Positions 8,458 through 16,960 of a DNA stretch of 64,000 nt are shown piece by piece. Origin of the DNA: CAMASH01 sp041746635 (GTDB taxonomy: Bacteria > Verrucomicrobiota > Verrucomicrobiia > Chthoniobacterales > Terrimicrobiaceae). The notes below the pieces were generated by a model. That model searched no databases. It was not told the origin of the DNA and saw only the letters and a list, made by a program, of their open reading frames with translations. The DNA is taken from the NCBI GenBank assembly GCA_041746635.1, contig JBGTGQ010000099.1, positions 4,075 through 68,074 of the forward strand, in the 5' to 3' direction. How positions within the stretch are numbered: the first letter of the stretch is position 1; each line of letters begins with the position of its first letter. A program made the position numbers and the translations under genes.

Positions 8458-9546
8458 TTACCGCACCACGGAAAACTTGGGAACAGTTTGGTCGCCACGT
8501 TTTTCTTCCCAGACCAGAATGCCCGTCGTCCCGTCGGATGATGCCTTCAGCGAAGGGAATGCACCTTTGGGGATGGTCTGATCCGCACTTCCTTTCACAA
8601 CAAGCCCATCTCCGGCTTGCCAGACGGCAAGTGTGGATCCCCCAACTTGGGCAAGGACCGGCTGTGATCCATTGCCAAGTTTTATCTCTGGCCCGGCGGG
8701 GGTGGTTAGGAAAATCCCTTTCTGTCGCCTCCACACGGCAAACACCCCGTTTCCAGGCACTGCAATGACATCACCTCCATCCATCGGACAGGCTTGCAAC
8801 GGCCATGTGCCAGTGCCGAGCTTGGCGGCCGCAGAAAAGGTCACTCCACGGTTGGTGCTCTCGGCGAAATAAAGATCCCGGCTTCCTTTGAGCCAGTTTC
8901 GCCACATCACCACCAAACCTCCTTTACCATCGGAAGCCACGGAAGGATGGCAACACTCGCAAACCGTTTTATCGGGAGAGTCGTAGATTTTGACGCTTGT
9001 GCTCCAAACACGGGCTCCCTTATCCAGTCGGGCTCCCCGAATTTCGGCTGCGCCCTTGGTGCGGGCATCAAGCCAAACGGCGTAAAAGCTGCCATCGGAC
9101 AGCGCCGTGATGCTATCCAATCCTTCCCCTGCTGATTGGGAGTTGCCGTTAACCTGAACCGGCGAGGACCAGCTTTTTCCACCGTCGTCAGTAAAGACTG
9201 ACATCAATTTTTTTCCCGGGAGCAATACCACGATCCGATCATCCGTGGCGGCCACTCGGGGTCCGCGGCGCATGCCCAGCATCAGATCATCCGTCTCCAC
9301 GATTTTCTGAGGATCGGAGAAAGTGACTCCCTGATCGTTCGACTGAACCCAATAAACTGTCTTATCTTTTCCGAAAACAACATATACCTTACCACCCGGA
9401 GCGACGGCAACTTGGGGCTGCTTTCCGCCGAAGCCCTCGGGCGCAAGGTCTTTGCCTTGGATTGAATCCGCTTTGAGACTGGCTAACAGCAGCAAACTCA
9501 GAATGCCGCCGGCACGCAGCACGCTTAATTTGGGGGATCGCCTCAT
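8458..9546 (-). CDS. Sialidase/BNR-like beta-propeller exported protein
   Basis: From ATG 9546 this 362-residue protein has a signal peptide (VLRAGGILSLLLLASLKADS). Repeated Asp-box-like turns follow: QSNDQGVTFSDP, FTDDGGKSWSSPV and ESTNRGVTFSAAAK. These are typical of BNR/sialidase six-bladed propellers. A cysteine cluster, TVCECCHPSVASDG, sits mid-protein and is unusual for a true sialidase. No catalytic Arg triad can be claimed by eye, so sialic-acid hydrolysis is not implied. The frame stays open to 9648, but the extra N-terminus there is the relic of another gene's start (9568-9639), so I reject that longer start. It lies between two partial copies of a sigma/DUF3347 segment, suggesting insertion or replacement by recombination. 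Confidence 0.75.
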   Translation of the reverse strand: MRRSPKLSVLRAGGILSLLLLASLKADSIQGKDLAPEGFGGKQPQVAVAPGGKVYVVFGKDKTVYWVQSNDQGVTFSDPQKIVETDDLMLGMRRGPRVAATDDRIVVLLPGKKLMSVFTDDGGKSWSSPVQVNGNSQSAGEGLDSITALSDGSFYAVWLDARTKGAAEIRGARLDKGARVWSTSVKIYDSPDKTVCECCHPSVASDGKGGLVVMWRNWLKGSRDLYFAESTNRGVTFSAAAKLGTGTWPLQACPMDGGDVIAVPGNGVFAVWRRQKGIFLTTPAGPEIKLGNGSQPVLAQVGGSTLAVWQAGDGLVVKGSADQTIPKGAFPSLKASSDGTTGILVWEEKRGDQTVPKFSVVR

Positions 9547-9567
9547 TGCACCCATTCGGCCTCCGCG

Positions 9568-9639
9568 GTCGGGCACCGGATTTGTCGCGGCAGTACGGGA
9601 AAAACCGGCGGCAGGGAGGATCGATATGAGCGTTTTCAT
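9568..9639 (-). pseudogene. Remnant: first ~24 codons of a DUF3347-like gene
   Basis: The frame MKTLISILPAAGFSRTAATN resembles the signal-peptide start of the intact gene at 7855-8307 (MKKLLPLLALVLAAGLSHAA, then NPVLD). The DNA aligns over 8225-8310 versus 9560-9640. It lies directly downstream of the intact sigma factor, the same order that the sigma tail (8359-8457) and intact DUF3347 gene have on the other side. Confidence 0.65.
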
Positions 9640-9672
9640 GTCGGGCAATTTACTTGGAATTTCATTCTGTCC

Positions 9673-10239
9673 CTACAAAAGCAGCCGCTTGAGCTTTTCG
9701 CGCAGGATGGCGCGGGCGCGGTAAAGTCGGGTCTCCACCGCTTTGCGGGAACATCCCGTCACCGCGGCGATTTCCTCGTGGGACATGTCCTCGTATTCAA
9801 AAAGCACCACCGCTTCGCGCAGATCGTCCGGCAGGTCCTGCACGGCATCGCGCACCGCCGTGGCGCGCTCCCGCTTTTCCAAATCGCCGTCGGGAGTCAA
9901 TCCGCCGGACGGGATTTGCAGCGGACTGTCCTCCGGGTCAGTCGCATCCATCGAAACGGCGGGATGGCGGGATTTCCAGCGCGCGTGTTGACGGACCAAA
10001 TTCGTGGCGATGGCAAAGAGCCAGGTCGAAAAAGTTCCGTCGGGACGGTAACGCTCGCGACTCTGATAGACGCGCACGAAAGTTTCCTCGGCCAGATCCA
10101 GCGCCACACTTTCGCTTCCGGTCAAGCGCAGCAAATAACTGGTGAGCCGCCGTTGCCAGCTGTCCATGATTTCGTTGAGCGCGAGATCCTCGCCCTCCCG
10201 CAGCCGGAGCATGGCGGCGACATCGGGATCGTCGTTCAT
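9673..10239 (-). CDS. ECF RNA polymerase sigma factor (CnrH-like)
   Basis: This 188-residue sigma-70-type factor has only the region 2 and region 4 domains. Region 2 appears as YLLRLTGSESVALDLAEETF then FSTWLFAIATNLVRQHARWK. Region 4 appears as LPDDLREAVVLFEYEDMSHE and IAAVTGCSRKAVETRLYRAR. Length is normal for the ECF class. ATG 10239 overlaps the TAA of the sensor gene (TAATG), so the two are translationally coupled. The order small membrane protein, metal sensor, sigma factor equals cnrY-cnrX-cnrH of nickel/cobalt resistance. Here the surrounding targets are copper genes, so the cassette probably turns on this island. A C-terminal fragment of a second copy lies at 8359-8457. Confidence 0.92.
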   Translation of the reverse strand: MNDDPDVAAMLRLREGEDLALNEIMDSWQRRLTSYLLRLTGSESVALDLAEETFVRVYQSRERYRPDGTFSTWLFAIATNLVRQHARWKSRHPAVSMDATDPEDSPLQIPSGGLTPDGDLEKRERATAVRDAVQDLPDDLREAVVLFEYEDMSHEEIAAVTGCSRKAVETRLYRARAILREKLKRLLL

Positions 10240-10682
10240 TAGTGCGCCTGATGCGAACGCTCCATCTCGGCGGGATGCAGCACGGTGGGAAGCATCATGG
10301 AGAGATACTTCTCGCGCTTCGCGGGCGGCATTTCCGCGGCAATCAAATAAAAATGCCCGAGCATGTTCGCACGGCATTCCGTGCGATAGCGGTCGGTCTC
10401 CGCAATGGCCGCGCGGATTTCCGGAGTCACTTCCTTACTCGTGCGGATCAACTCCACCAGCCGGTCGTCACTCGCCGCGATCTTCCGGCACATTTCCCGG
10501 CATTGCATTTCGTATTCTGCGTGCAGTGCCCCGGCTCGGCTGGCCTGCGCGTCATCCAAGCCAAACTCCGTGCGCAGCCAGCCCATCGGCGTCGCGCGCG
10601 GCTGCGACCGCTGATAAACCACCACCGCCGTTACCACCACCGCAATGATGGCCAAAACCAGCGTGACGAGCCCGCGTTTCAT
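10239..10682 (-). CDS. CnrX-like membrane-anchored periplasmic heavy-metal sensor
   Basis: This 147-residue protein has one N-terminal membrane helix (LVTLVLAIIAVVVTAVVVY) and a helical periplasmic part, the size and layout of CnrX/NccX. Candidate ligands are HAEYEMQCREMC near residues 53-64, a further Cys in RTECRANMLGHFYL, and the Met in IAAEMPPAKREKY. The His and Met in GHFYLIAAEM align with the His-Met pair of CnrX. The N-terminal His pair of CnrX is missing, while three Cys are present. That would suit Cu(I) better than Ni(II), which is inference. It sits 5 bp after the putative anti-sigma gene and overlaps the sigma gene by one base. Confidence 0.82.
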   Translation of the reverse strand: MKRGLVTLVLAIIAVVVTAVVVYQRSQPRATPMGWLRTEFGLDDAQASRAGALHAEYEMQCREMCRKIAASDDRLVELIRTSKEVTPEIRAAIAETDRYRTECRANMLGHFYLIAAEMPPAKREKYLSMMLPTVLHPAEMERSHQAH

Positions 10683-10687
10683 AAAAC

Positions 10688-10993
10688 TCAGGAACCGCTG
10701 ATCGCAGTGACGTGCGCGTAAGGATTCACCGACCGCAAATAAGCCTGCCGTCCATCCGGATTGGCCGAGCTGTGTCCGATCCAGGCCCCCGCGAGCATGG
10801 CCACCGCCACGGCAGCGACCGCCATCTGTGGCCGCGCCAGGGATGCGAGAAAATGCTTCCACAACGATTCTACGGCGAAGGATTTGCCCGCACCGACTGC
10901 CTCGATCCGCCGCCAGACGCCACGTTTGAAAGCCGCAGGCTCCGGCACCGCATGATCCCATGCTTTCAAGAGATTCGAGAGGTCGTCTTTCAT
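10688..10993 (-). CDS. Small single-pass membrane protein, probable anti-sigma factor (CnrY-like)
   Basis: This 101-residue protein has a cytoplasmic N-terminal helix region (MKDDLSNLLKAWDHAVPEPA, then VWRRIEAVG). One membrane helix follows near residues 57-72 (MAVAAVAVAMLAGAWIG), with a short outside tail. That matches CnrY-type anti-sigma factors, whose short N-terminus clamps the sigma factor. Sequence similarity alone would not identify it; gene order with the sensor and sigma factor does. GGAG stands seven bases before ATG 10993. It begins 61 bp after the copA stop. Confidence 0.72.
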   Translation of the reverse strand: MKDDLSNLLKAWDHAVPEPAAFKRGVWRRIEAVGAGKSFAVESLWKHFLASLARPQMAVAAVAVAMLAGAWIGHSSANPDGRQAYLRSVNPYAHVTAISGS

Positions 10994-11054
10994 AGTCTGC
11001 TCCGTGTTTCCAATGAGTTTAATGCCGCCCGGCGCAAAATCCCTCGAACTATTT

Positions 11055-13337
11055 TTAATCTTCCAACGCGACCGTTTTCAGCCGGAGGGCATTGCCGATC
11101 ACCGAAACGCTGCTCAACGACATCGCCGCACTGGCAATGATCGGACTGAGCAGAATGCCGAAAAACGGATACAGCACACCCGCCGCAATCGGCACGCCAA
11201 GCGAATTGTAGAGAAAGGCAAAAAGCAAATTCTGCCGGATGTTGCGCATGGTCGCGCGGCTCAGCGCGATGGCTCGGACGATACCGCGCAGGTCGCCTTT
11301 CACCAACGTGACCCCGGCGGTTTGCATGGCGACATCCGTTCCGGTGCCCATGGCGATGCCCACATCGGCGGCGGCCAGTGCGGGCGCGTCATTCACTCCA
11401 TCGCCCGCCATGGCCACGGGCAGGCCGTTCTTTTTCAAATCGGCAATCTTGCTTTGCTTGTCGGCCGGACTCACCCCGGCCAGCACCTCGTCAATGCCCA
11501 ACCCCGCGGCCACGCGCTCGGCCGTCTGACGATTGTCCCCGGTGAGCATGATCACTTTCACGCCGAGGCGATGCAGCGCCGCGATCGCTTCCGGCGTGGT
11601 GGATTTGACCGGATCGGACAAGGCCAGGAGACCCAACACCACGCCATCCGCCGCGATCCAGATCACCGTGTTTCCTTCGCCCTGCAAAGCGGTCGCCCGC
11701 TCCTCGAAGGCCTCGAGTTGATGCACGCCCGCCTCAGCGAGAAAACTTTTCTGCCCGACCAACACGCGCCGTCCCTCCACCAACCCGCGCACTCCCCCAC
11801 CCGCCACCGCTTCGAAATTTTCCACCCGACCGACCCGCAACTTGCGTTCCCGGGCCGCGCGGACGACCGCTCCGGCCAGGGGATGTTCGCTCTGCCCTTC
11901 GAGCGCGGCAGCGAGCGCGAGCAAATCGCCTTCCTTCTCCGTCGCGATGATATGGGTCACCGTCGGTTTGCCTTCCGTCAGCGTGCCGGTTTTGTCCACG
12001 ACCAGCGTCCGCACCTTGCCCAGCGTTTCCAACGCTCCCGCATCCTTGATCAGAACCCCCATCTGCGCGCCCCGTCCCACCCCGACCATGATCGACATCG
12101 GCGTGGCCAACCCCAGCGCGCACGGACACGCGATGATCAACACCGCCACCGCATTGACCAGCGCATGAGCCAGCGCAGGTTGCGGCCCGGCCAGCCACCA
12201 AACCAAAAACGTCACCACCGCGATGGCCATGATCACCGGCACAAACCACGCCGACACCGCATCGGCCACCCGCTGGATCGGCGCACGGCTGCGCTGCGCC
12301 TCGGAAACCATCTGCACGATCTGCGCCAGCAGGGTCTCTGACCCTATCCTCTCCGCCCGCATCACAAAGCTGCCCGCTCCGTTGAGCGTGCCGGCACTTA
12401 CCGCACTGTCCGTCTCCTTCTTCAGCGGAACCGGTTCGCCCGTGAGCATGGATTCATCCACCGCCGATGCACCCTCGACCACCCGGCCATCGACTGGAAT
12501 TTTCTCGCCCGGCTTCACCCGCAGCAAATCACCCGCCTGCACCTCCTCGAGCGGCACTTCGTTTTCCGTACCATCGCGTAAACGGTGGGCGATCTTGGGA
12601 GCCAGATCGAGCAACGCCCGGATGGCCGCGCCCGTTCCCGCCCGCGCGCGCAAATCCAGCACCTGACCCACCAGCACCAGCACCACGATCACCGCCGCCG
12701 CCTCGAAATAAACCGGCAACATCCCCTCGTGCGCCATCCCATGCGGCAGCAGATGCGGAAACAAAAACACCGCCAGACTGAAAAAATACGCCGCCCCCAC
12801 CCCCAGCGCGATGAGCGTAAACATGTTCAGATGCCGCCCCACCAACGAACGCCACCCCCGCTCCATAAACGGCCAGCCCGCCCACCACACCACCGGCGTG
12901 CTCAGAATCAACTGCACCCACAACGAAATCCGCTCCGGCACCACATTCAGCCCCGGCACATGCGCCGCCATGGCGAGGAGAAACACCGGCACCGCCAGCA
13001 CGGCGCCGATCTTCAGCCGTCGCGTCATGTCCTCCAGCTCGGAATGATCCTCTTCCACCACCACTCCCGCTGCCTCGAGTGCCATCCCGCATTTTGGACA
13101 CTCGCCGGGGGCATTCTGCCGCACCTCCGGATGCATCGGACACGTATAAACCGTGTCCGTCGTTCTCGAAAACGCCGGATTCCGTTCCAGCGCCATGCCA
13201 CACTTCGGACATGCCCCAGGTTGGTCCGATTCCACCCCGGCGCACATCGGACAAAACCACGCCTTCACCGGCGTGTTGCCGCCATCGCGGGGATGATCGT
13301 GTCTCTCGCAACAGGAATGCTCGTGGGAATCGGCCAT
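11055..13337 (-). CDS. copA: Copper-translocating P1B-type ATPase
   Basis: This is a 760-residue P-type ATPase. The N-terminus has a Cys/His patch (HEHSCCERHDH) and two heavy-metal-binding modules of the form CPMCxG...CPKCGMALE (residues about 27-50 and 60-84) instead of the usual ferredoxin-like MBD. The core has the transmembrane IACPCALGLATP motif, which marks Cu(I)/Ag(I) pumps. It also has TGEP in the actuator domain, the phosphorylation site DKTGTLTEG, the SEHPLAGAVV loop, and GDGVNDAPALAAADVGIAMG. Start ATG 13337 (MADSHEHSC) is preferred; the frame extends to 13409 without support. Export of Cu(I) from the cytoplasm feeds the CusBA route downstream. Confidence 0.96.
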   Translation of the reverse strand: MADSHEHSCCERHDHPRDGGNTPVKAWFCPMCAGVESDQPGACPKCGMALERNPAFSRTTDTVYTCPMHPEVRQNAPGECPKCGMALEAAGVVVEEDHSELEDMTRRLKIGAVLAVPVFLLAMAAHVPGLNVVPERISLWVQLILSTPVVWWAGWPFMERGWRSLVGRHLNMFTLIALGVGAAYFFSLAVFLFPHLLPHGMAHEGMLPVYFEAAAVIVVLVLVGQVLDLRARAGTGAAIRALLDLAPKIAHRLRDGTENEVPLEEVQAGDLLRVKPGEKIPVDGRVVEGASAVDESMLTGEPVPLKKETDSAVSAGTLNGAGSFVMRAERIGSETLLAQIVQMVSEAQRSRAPIQRVADAVSAWFVPVIMAIAVVTFLVWWLAGPQPALAHALVNAVAVLIIACPCALGLATPMSIMVGVGRGAQMGVLIKDAGALETLGKVRTLVVDKTGTLTEGKPTVTHIIATEKEGDLLALAAALEGQSEHPLAGAVVRAARERKLRVGRVENFEAVAGGGVRGLVEGRRVLVGQKSFLAEAGVHQLEAFEERATALQGEGNTVIWIAADGVVLGLLALSDPVKSTTPEAIAALHRLGVKVIMLTGDNRQTAERVAAGLGIDEVLAGVSPADKQSKIADLKKNGLPVAMAGDGVNDAPALAAADVGIAMGTGTDVAMQTAGVTLVKGDLRGIVRAIALSRATMRNIRQNLLFAFLYNSLGVPIAAGVLYPFFGILLSPIIASAAMSLSSVSVIGNALRLKTVALED

Positions 13338-13383
13338 ACGGTTGCGATCTTCAGGAGTTTGCGAAATCACGGCAAGCTTCGAA

Positions 13384-13628
13384 GATCGTATCGCGGCCGG
13401 GAAAAGCAAGCCGTCGCGGAGCTGGCGGCGCGCGGGACGGTCATCGTCGTGGTGGCGCCGCTGGCCTTGCCCGATGGGTTAGTCTTGGTAACTTTGAGGT
13501 CCTTTTTGCAGCTCGGGCAATGCACGTTATCCCTCCGCGCAATGCTTCCCGGCTACTTTGGTATCCTCCGTGTCGATGACGGTGTGGGAGTTGCGCATCT
13601 TACAAGGTAAGGGTGACTTTGTCCCCGG
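13384..13628 (-). pseudogene. Decayed copy of the small cysteine-rich secreted gene plus its terminator
   Basis: Bases 13439-13628 align closely with 7438-7628, the body of the intact cysteine-rich gene. Bases 13384-13438 align with 7311-7366, the terminator segment after it. The stretch between (7367-7437, including the stop and last codons) is deleted. Small insertions and deletions break the frame, for example an extra A where 7606 reads TTACAGG and 13602 reads TTACAAGG. It lies just upstream of copA, as the intact copy lies upstream of the DMT gene. Confidence 0.88.
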
Positions 13629-13683
13629 GGTTCCAACCCTCCTCCCGCTTGCCGGAGTCCAATGCCTGTGAAAGATTCCGGCC

Positions 13684-14793
13684 ATGATGAAATTGCCGGG
13701 AATTCTGCTCGTGCTGCTGTTCGCGACCGGACCGGCGTTTGCGGTGGATTGGAAGGTGAGCCGTTTCGAGGGACGCGATTACGTCAGCATCGGGCAGATC
13801 GCCCAATTTTATGATCTGCCGCGCGAGACCGTCCCGGTGGAAAAAAACATTTCCCTCGCCCGCGCCCGGCGCAGCCTGCTCGTCACCCTCGGCAGCCGCG
13901 AGGTCGAGATCAACGGAGTGATATACATCCTGTCCTTCCCCGTGATCGAACAGGAGGGCAAATATTGGATCTCCCGCCTGGATCTGGGCAAGACCATCGA
14001 GCCCGCCTTCCGTCCCGAACTGGTGCCCGGGGTGAAAACGTTCACCACCGTCATTCTCGATCCGGGACACGGCGGCCACGACAAGGGCGCGGTCGGCCCC
14101 TACGAACTGGAAAAAAACTTCGCCCTCGATGTCTCCCGCCGCGTGCGCGACGAACTGCAAAAAGCCGGCCTGCGTGTGATGATGACGCGCAACAGCGATG
14201 CCTTCATCGAACTGCAGGACCGCGCCGCCCTGGCCAATGCCAAGCAGAGCAGCATTTTCGTCAGCATTCATTTCAACGCCTCGCCCAACCGCGACGCCAA
14301 CGGATTGGAAATCTTCTGCATCACCCCGCGAGGCTCCCCCTCGACCGAATACGACGACCTGCTCGTGCGCGACATGATCCAGGAACACGGCAACGAAAGC
14401 GAATTGCAAAGCTTCATCCTCGCCAGCGCGATCTACCACTCACTCCACGGTTCCCCGCTCAATATGTTCGACCGCGGCCTCAAACGCGCCCGCTTCGCCG
14501 TCCTGCGCGCAACCAAAATGCCCGCCGTGCTGGTCGAGGGCGGATTCCTCACCAACGTCGCCGACGCCAAACTCGTCGCCGCCAAGGACTGGCGCAACAA
14601 ATACGCCGCCGCCATCGCCACCGGCATCCTGGAATACAAAAGGCTGGCCGAATTGAAAAAGGCTCCGCGACTCGCCGCCGACTACCGCAATTCGCGGCCC
14701 GGCGAAACCTCCTCCGTGGCCGCGTTGCCCAGCCCGACCCCGGCGGTCGGCGGAGTCGCCCTGCGCGAACTGCCCGAGGCCAAGCCGAATTAG
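13684..14793 (+). CDS. N-acetylmuramoyl-L-alanine amidase (Amidase_3)
   Basis: This 369-residue exported protein has the signal peptide MKLPGILLVLLFATGPAFA. Residues 20-115 form a domain like copper-amine-oxidase-N1/stalk regions (YVSIGQIAQFYDLP, REVEINGVIYILSFP). The catalytic zinc domain follows: VILDPGHGGHDKGAVGPY (first His ligand), YELEKNFALDVSRRV (Glu ligand), SIFVSIHFNASPN (His ligand) and PAVLVEGGFLTNVADA (catalytic Glu). It cuts the amide bond between MurNAc and L-Ala in peptidoglycan, as in AmiC-type cell separation enzymes. The last 60 residues are a proline-rich tail. It is the first plus-strand gene after the metal island. Confidence 0.93.
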   Translation: MMKLPGILLVLLFATGPAFAVDWKVSRFEGRDYVSIGQIAQFYDLPRETVPVEKNISLARARRSLLVTLGSREVEINGVIYILSFPVIEQEGKYWISRLDLGKTIEPAFRPELVPGVKTFTTVILDPGHGGHDKGAVGPYELEKNFALDVSRRVRDELQKAGLRVMMTRNSDAFIELQDRAALANAKQSSIFVSIHFNASPNRDANGLEIFCITPRGSPSTEYDDLLVRDMIQEHGNESELQSFILASAIYHSLHGSPLNMFDRGLKRARFAVLRATKMPAVLVEGGFLTNVADAKLVAAKDWRNKYAAAIATGILEYKRLAELKKAPRLAADYRNSRPGETSSVAALPSPTPAVGGVALRELPEAKPN

Positions 14794-14994
14794 CACCCTT
14801 TACTCAAGTGGCATCGGGATGATTCGCCTGCGGCTCAGATCTCGCTAACGCTCGGTTCCTGCCGATGCGGGCTTACAGGAACACAAGCAGAATGCTCATG
14901 CCATCGCCGGAATAATTTCACTCTCGTCCCACCAGGACTGTTCTGCTTTCCTCCCTGCAGAAACTTCGGGCATCATGCTCGACCAGACAAAAAT

Positions 14995-15885
14995 ATGACC
15001 ACAAACCTCGCGCCTCCCTTCACCCAGCCTCTCCTGCCTCAGCGTTTGAAGGCCCTTTGGAGCGAAGCCGGGGCGGATGGCGCGAACAAGGATGCCTGTT
15101 ACGCCCGGCAGCAGGAAGCGATCGGCGAATATGCCGCGGTGTGGGCCGACGCCCTGCGCCTGACGGAGGAAAGCGACCTGACCCACAGCCTCTGTCGCGA
15201 ACTCGGCGAGTTGACCAACTGCCCTGATCTGGTCGAGGTGCAACGCCGCTGCCGCAGCGCCATGCAGCAGATGAAAAAAGATTGGGAGGAAACCGTGAGC
15301 GAGGGCGACGACGAATCCGTGGTGAAATATTACGACCGCAGCACCCACTACGCCTACGAACTCATGTGGTGGCATACGTTGGAGGAAGACAACTCGCCCC
15401 TCGCTTATGTCTGCGCGCTTCACCTGGCCCTGCAAAATGGCTGTACCGACACGCTCGATTTCGGAGCCGGCGTGGGCGCAGGCGCGCTGCTGTTTCATCG
15501 TCACGGCCTGAACGTCACGCTGGCGGACATCAGCTCAACCTTGCTCGAGTTCGCGCGGCAACGGCTGAGCGCACGCGGCATCCCGGCCACGTTCCTTGAT
15601 CTGAAAACCGCCGGCCTGCCGGAAGCGGCCTACGATTTCATCACGGCGATGGATGTTTTCGAGCACATCGCCGAACCGGAAAAAACCGTGGACGTGCTGG
15701 CGGCGGCCCTGCGTCCCGGCGGCATCCTCTTCGGACGCTTCAGCGCCGAGCAGGACGCCGACCGTCCCTCCCACATCGCCCTCGATTTCACTTCGACCTT
15801 TCAGCGGCTTAAGGAACTGGGCTTCGAAGAATGCTGGCGCGACGAGTGGCTCTGGGGACACCAGGCCTTTCGTAAGGGAAAGTAG
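14995..15885 (+). CDS. Class I SAM-dependent methyltransferase
   Basis: This is a 296-residue soluble protein. The Rossmann methyltransferase core begins near residue 150: TLDFGAGVGAGALLFHRHGL is motif I, followed by VTLADISSTLLEFARQRL (acidic residue after beta-2) and YDFITAMDVFEHIAEPEKT. The 150-residue N-terminal part is helical with no recognised domain. The substrate cannot be read from the sequence. The next genes, on the opposite strand, are two glycosyltransferases, so a sugar or lipid target is possible but unproven. The 200 bp before it hold only a short weak hairpin (14855-14882). Confidence 0.82.
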   Translation: MTTNLAPPFTQPLLPQRLKALWSEAGADGANKDACYARQQEAIGEYAAVWADALRLTEESDLTHSLCRELGELTNCPDLVEVQRRCRSAMQQMKKDWEETVSEGDDESVVKYYDRSTHYAYELMWWHTLEEDNSPLAYVCALHLALQNGCTDTLDFGAGVGAGALLFHRHGLNVTLADISSTLLEFARQRLSARGIPATFLDLKTAGLPEAAYDFITAMDVFEHIAEPEKTVDVLAAALRPGGILFGRFSAEQDADRPSHIALDFTSTFQRLKELGFEECWRDEWLWGHQAFRKGK

Positions 15886-15934
15886 CCACGGTCTCCGACC
15901 GCGTGTGATTGAATAAAGCGACCGGAGGACGCCT

Positions 15935-16960
15935 CTACTTTTCCACAATCGTCTTCGCCGCATCAATCACCGCATCAGCAGAAATGTGATCCATCGGTCC
16001 TCCTTTTTGCGCTGGAGTAAAGGGCAACCTCGTATCTGCGCGCAAAATCACCGCCCTGGCCTGACGGGGCCGCCAATGATAAGGATTGGTAGGTCCGAAC
16101 AAAGCCACTGCGGGAGTGCCCATCGCGTCGGCCAGATGCATGGCGGCGGTGTCCACTCCGCAGAATATTTTCGCCCCGCGAATCACGGCGGCGAGTTCAA
16201 GGAGGCTGGTTTTTCCCGAAAGATCAAAACTCTCCGCCCCGAACGATTTTTTCATGGTGGCAAGATGGGCCTGCTCGGCGGGATCGGAGGAGCCTGTGAG
16301 CACAATTTTCAAACCGTATTGCGCTTGAAGGAAATCCATCACTTGCGACCAGCGTTCGGGCCGCCAGTATTTTTCCGGTCGGGCCGTTCCGGCATGGATC
16401 ACAGCGTAGGGTGCGGCGACTCCGGTGCTGGCCAGAAGCGCACTTGTAGAACTCGTGACAGGTTCGGGAATACGCAATTCCAGCGGAACGCCTTCGCGTT
16501 TGATCCCGAGGGGTCGCAAGAGATCGGTGTAATGATCCGCAGTGTGAAGGTCCCTCACGGAGGAATCCACAAAATCCGTGTAGAGGAACCGGCGCAGAAT
16601 CTTTTTCTGGAAGCGCCTGCCAGTGAGGCGCCGCCTGCAAGATGAGGAAAAAGTCATCAGAGCAGATCGGTCCGTGCCGGTGAAATCGAGACAGTAATCA
16701 CCATTGAAACCGGTGAGGTCGCTTTTCATCCAAGCGTTGGGTCCGAATCCCAAAAGGCCGCCCCAGCCCGCGTCTTTGTGATGAACCATGCATTCATCCA
16801 CATCAATCGCCCTTAGCAAACTCTCGCACGACGAGTCCACCACGAGCGTAAGGTGCGCTTCCGGAAAAGCCTCGCGCAGGCAATGAATCGCCGGGGTGGT
16901 GAGGATCAAATCCCCGATGCGCTTGAGCTGCAGGATGAGGATTTTCACCGGACCCGCCAC
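15935..16960 (-). CDS. Glycosyltransferase family 9 (ADP-heptose:LPS heptosyltransferase type)
   Basis: This 341-residue protein begins KILILQLKRIGDLILTTPAI, the GT9 signature. It has the second-half nucleotide-binding features VIHAGTARPEKYWRPERW, IVLTGSSDPAEQAHL and FCGVDTAAMHLADAMGTPAV. Such enzymes add heptose from ADP-heptose to the LPS inner core on the cytoplasmic face of the inner membrane. The start overlaps the stop of the upstream GT4 gene by 16 bp, so the two are co-expressed and probably act on the same glycan. Confidence 0.92.
   Translation of the reverse strand: MAGPVKILILQLKRIGDLILTTPAIHCLREAFPEAHLTLVVDSSCESLLRAIDVDECMVHHKDAGWGGLLGFGPNAWMKSDLTGFNGDYCLDFTGTDRSALMTFSSSCRRRLTGRRFQKKILRRFLYTDFVDSSVRDLHTADHYTDLLRPLGIKREGVPLELRIPEPVTSSTSALLASTGVAAPYAVIHAGTARPEKYWRPERWSQVMDFLQAQYGLKIVLTGSSDPAEQAHLATMKKSFGAESFDLSGKTSLLELAAVIRGAKIFCGVDTAAMHLADAMGTPAVALFGPTNPYHWRPRQARAVILRADTRLPFTPAQKGGPMDHISADAVIDAAKTIVEK

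Noticed and set aside
8225..9775. Flanking repeats considered as an insertion sequence around the sialidase gene
   Set aside because: The flanks are pieces of two real genes, not terminal inverted repeats. No transposase is present.
14896..15504. 202-residue minus-strand open frame
   Set aside because: It is mostly the complement of the methyltransferase gene. Only its last 26 codons (MMPEVSAGRKAEQSWWDESE) lie outside, and they match nothing I know.
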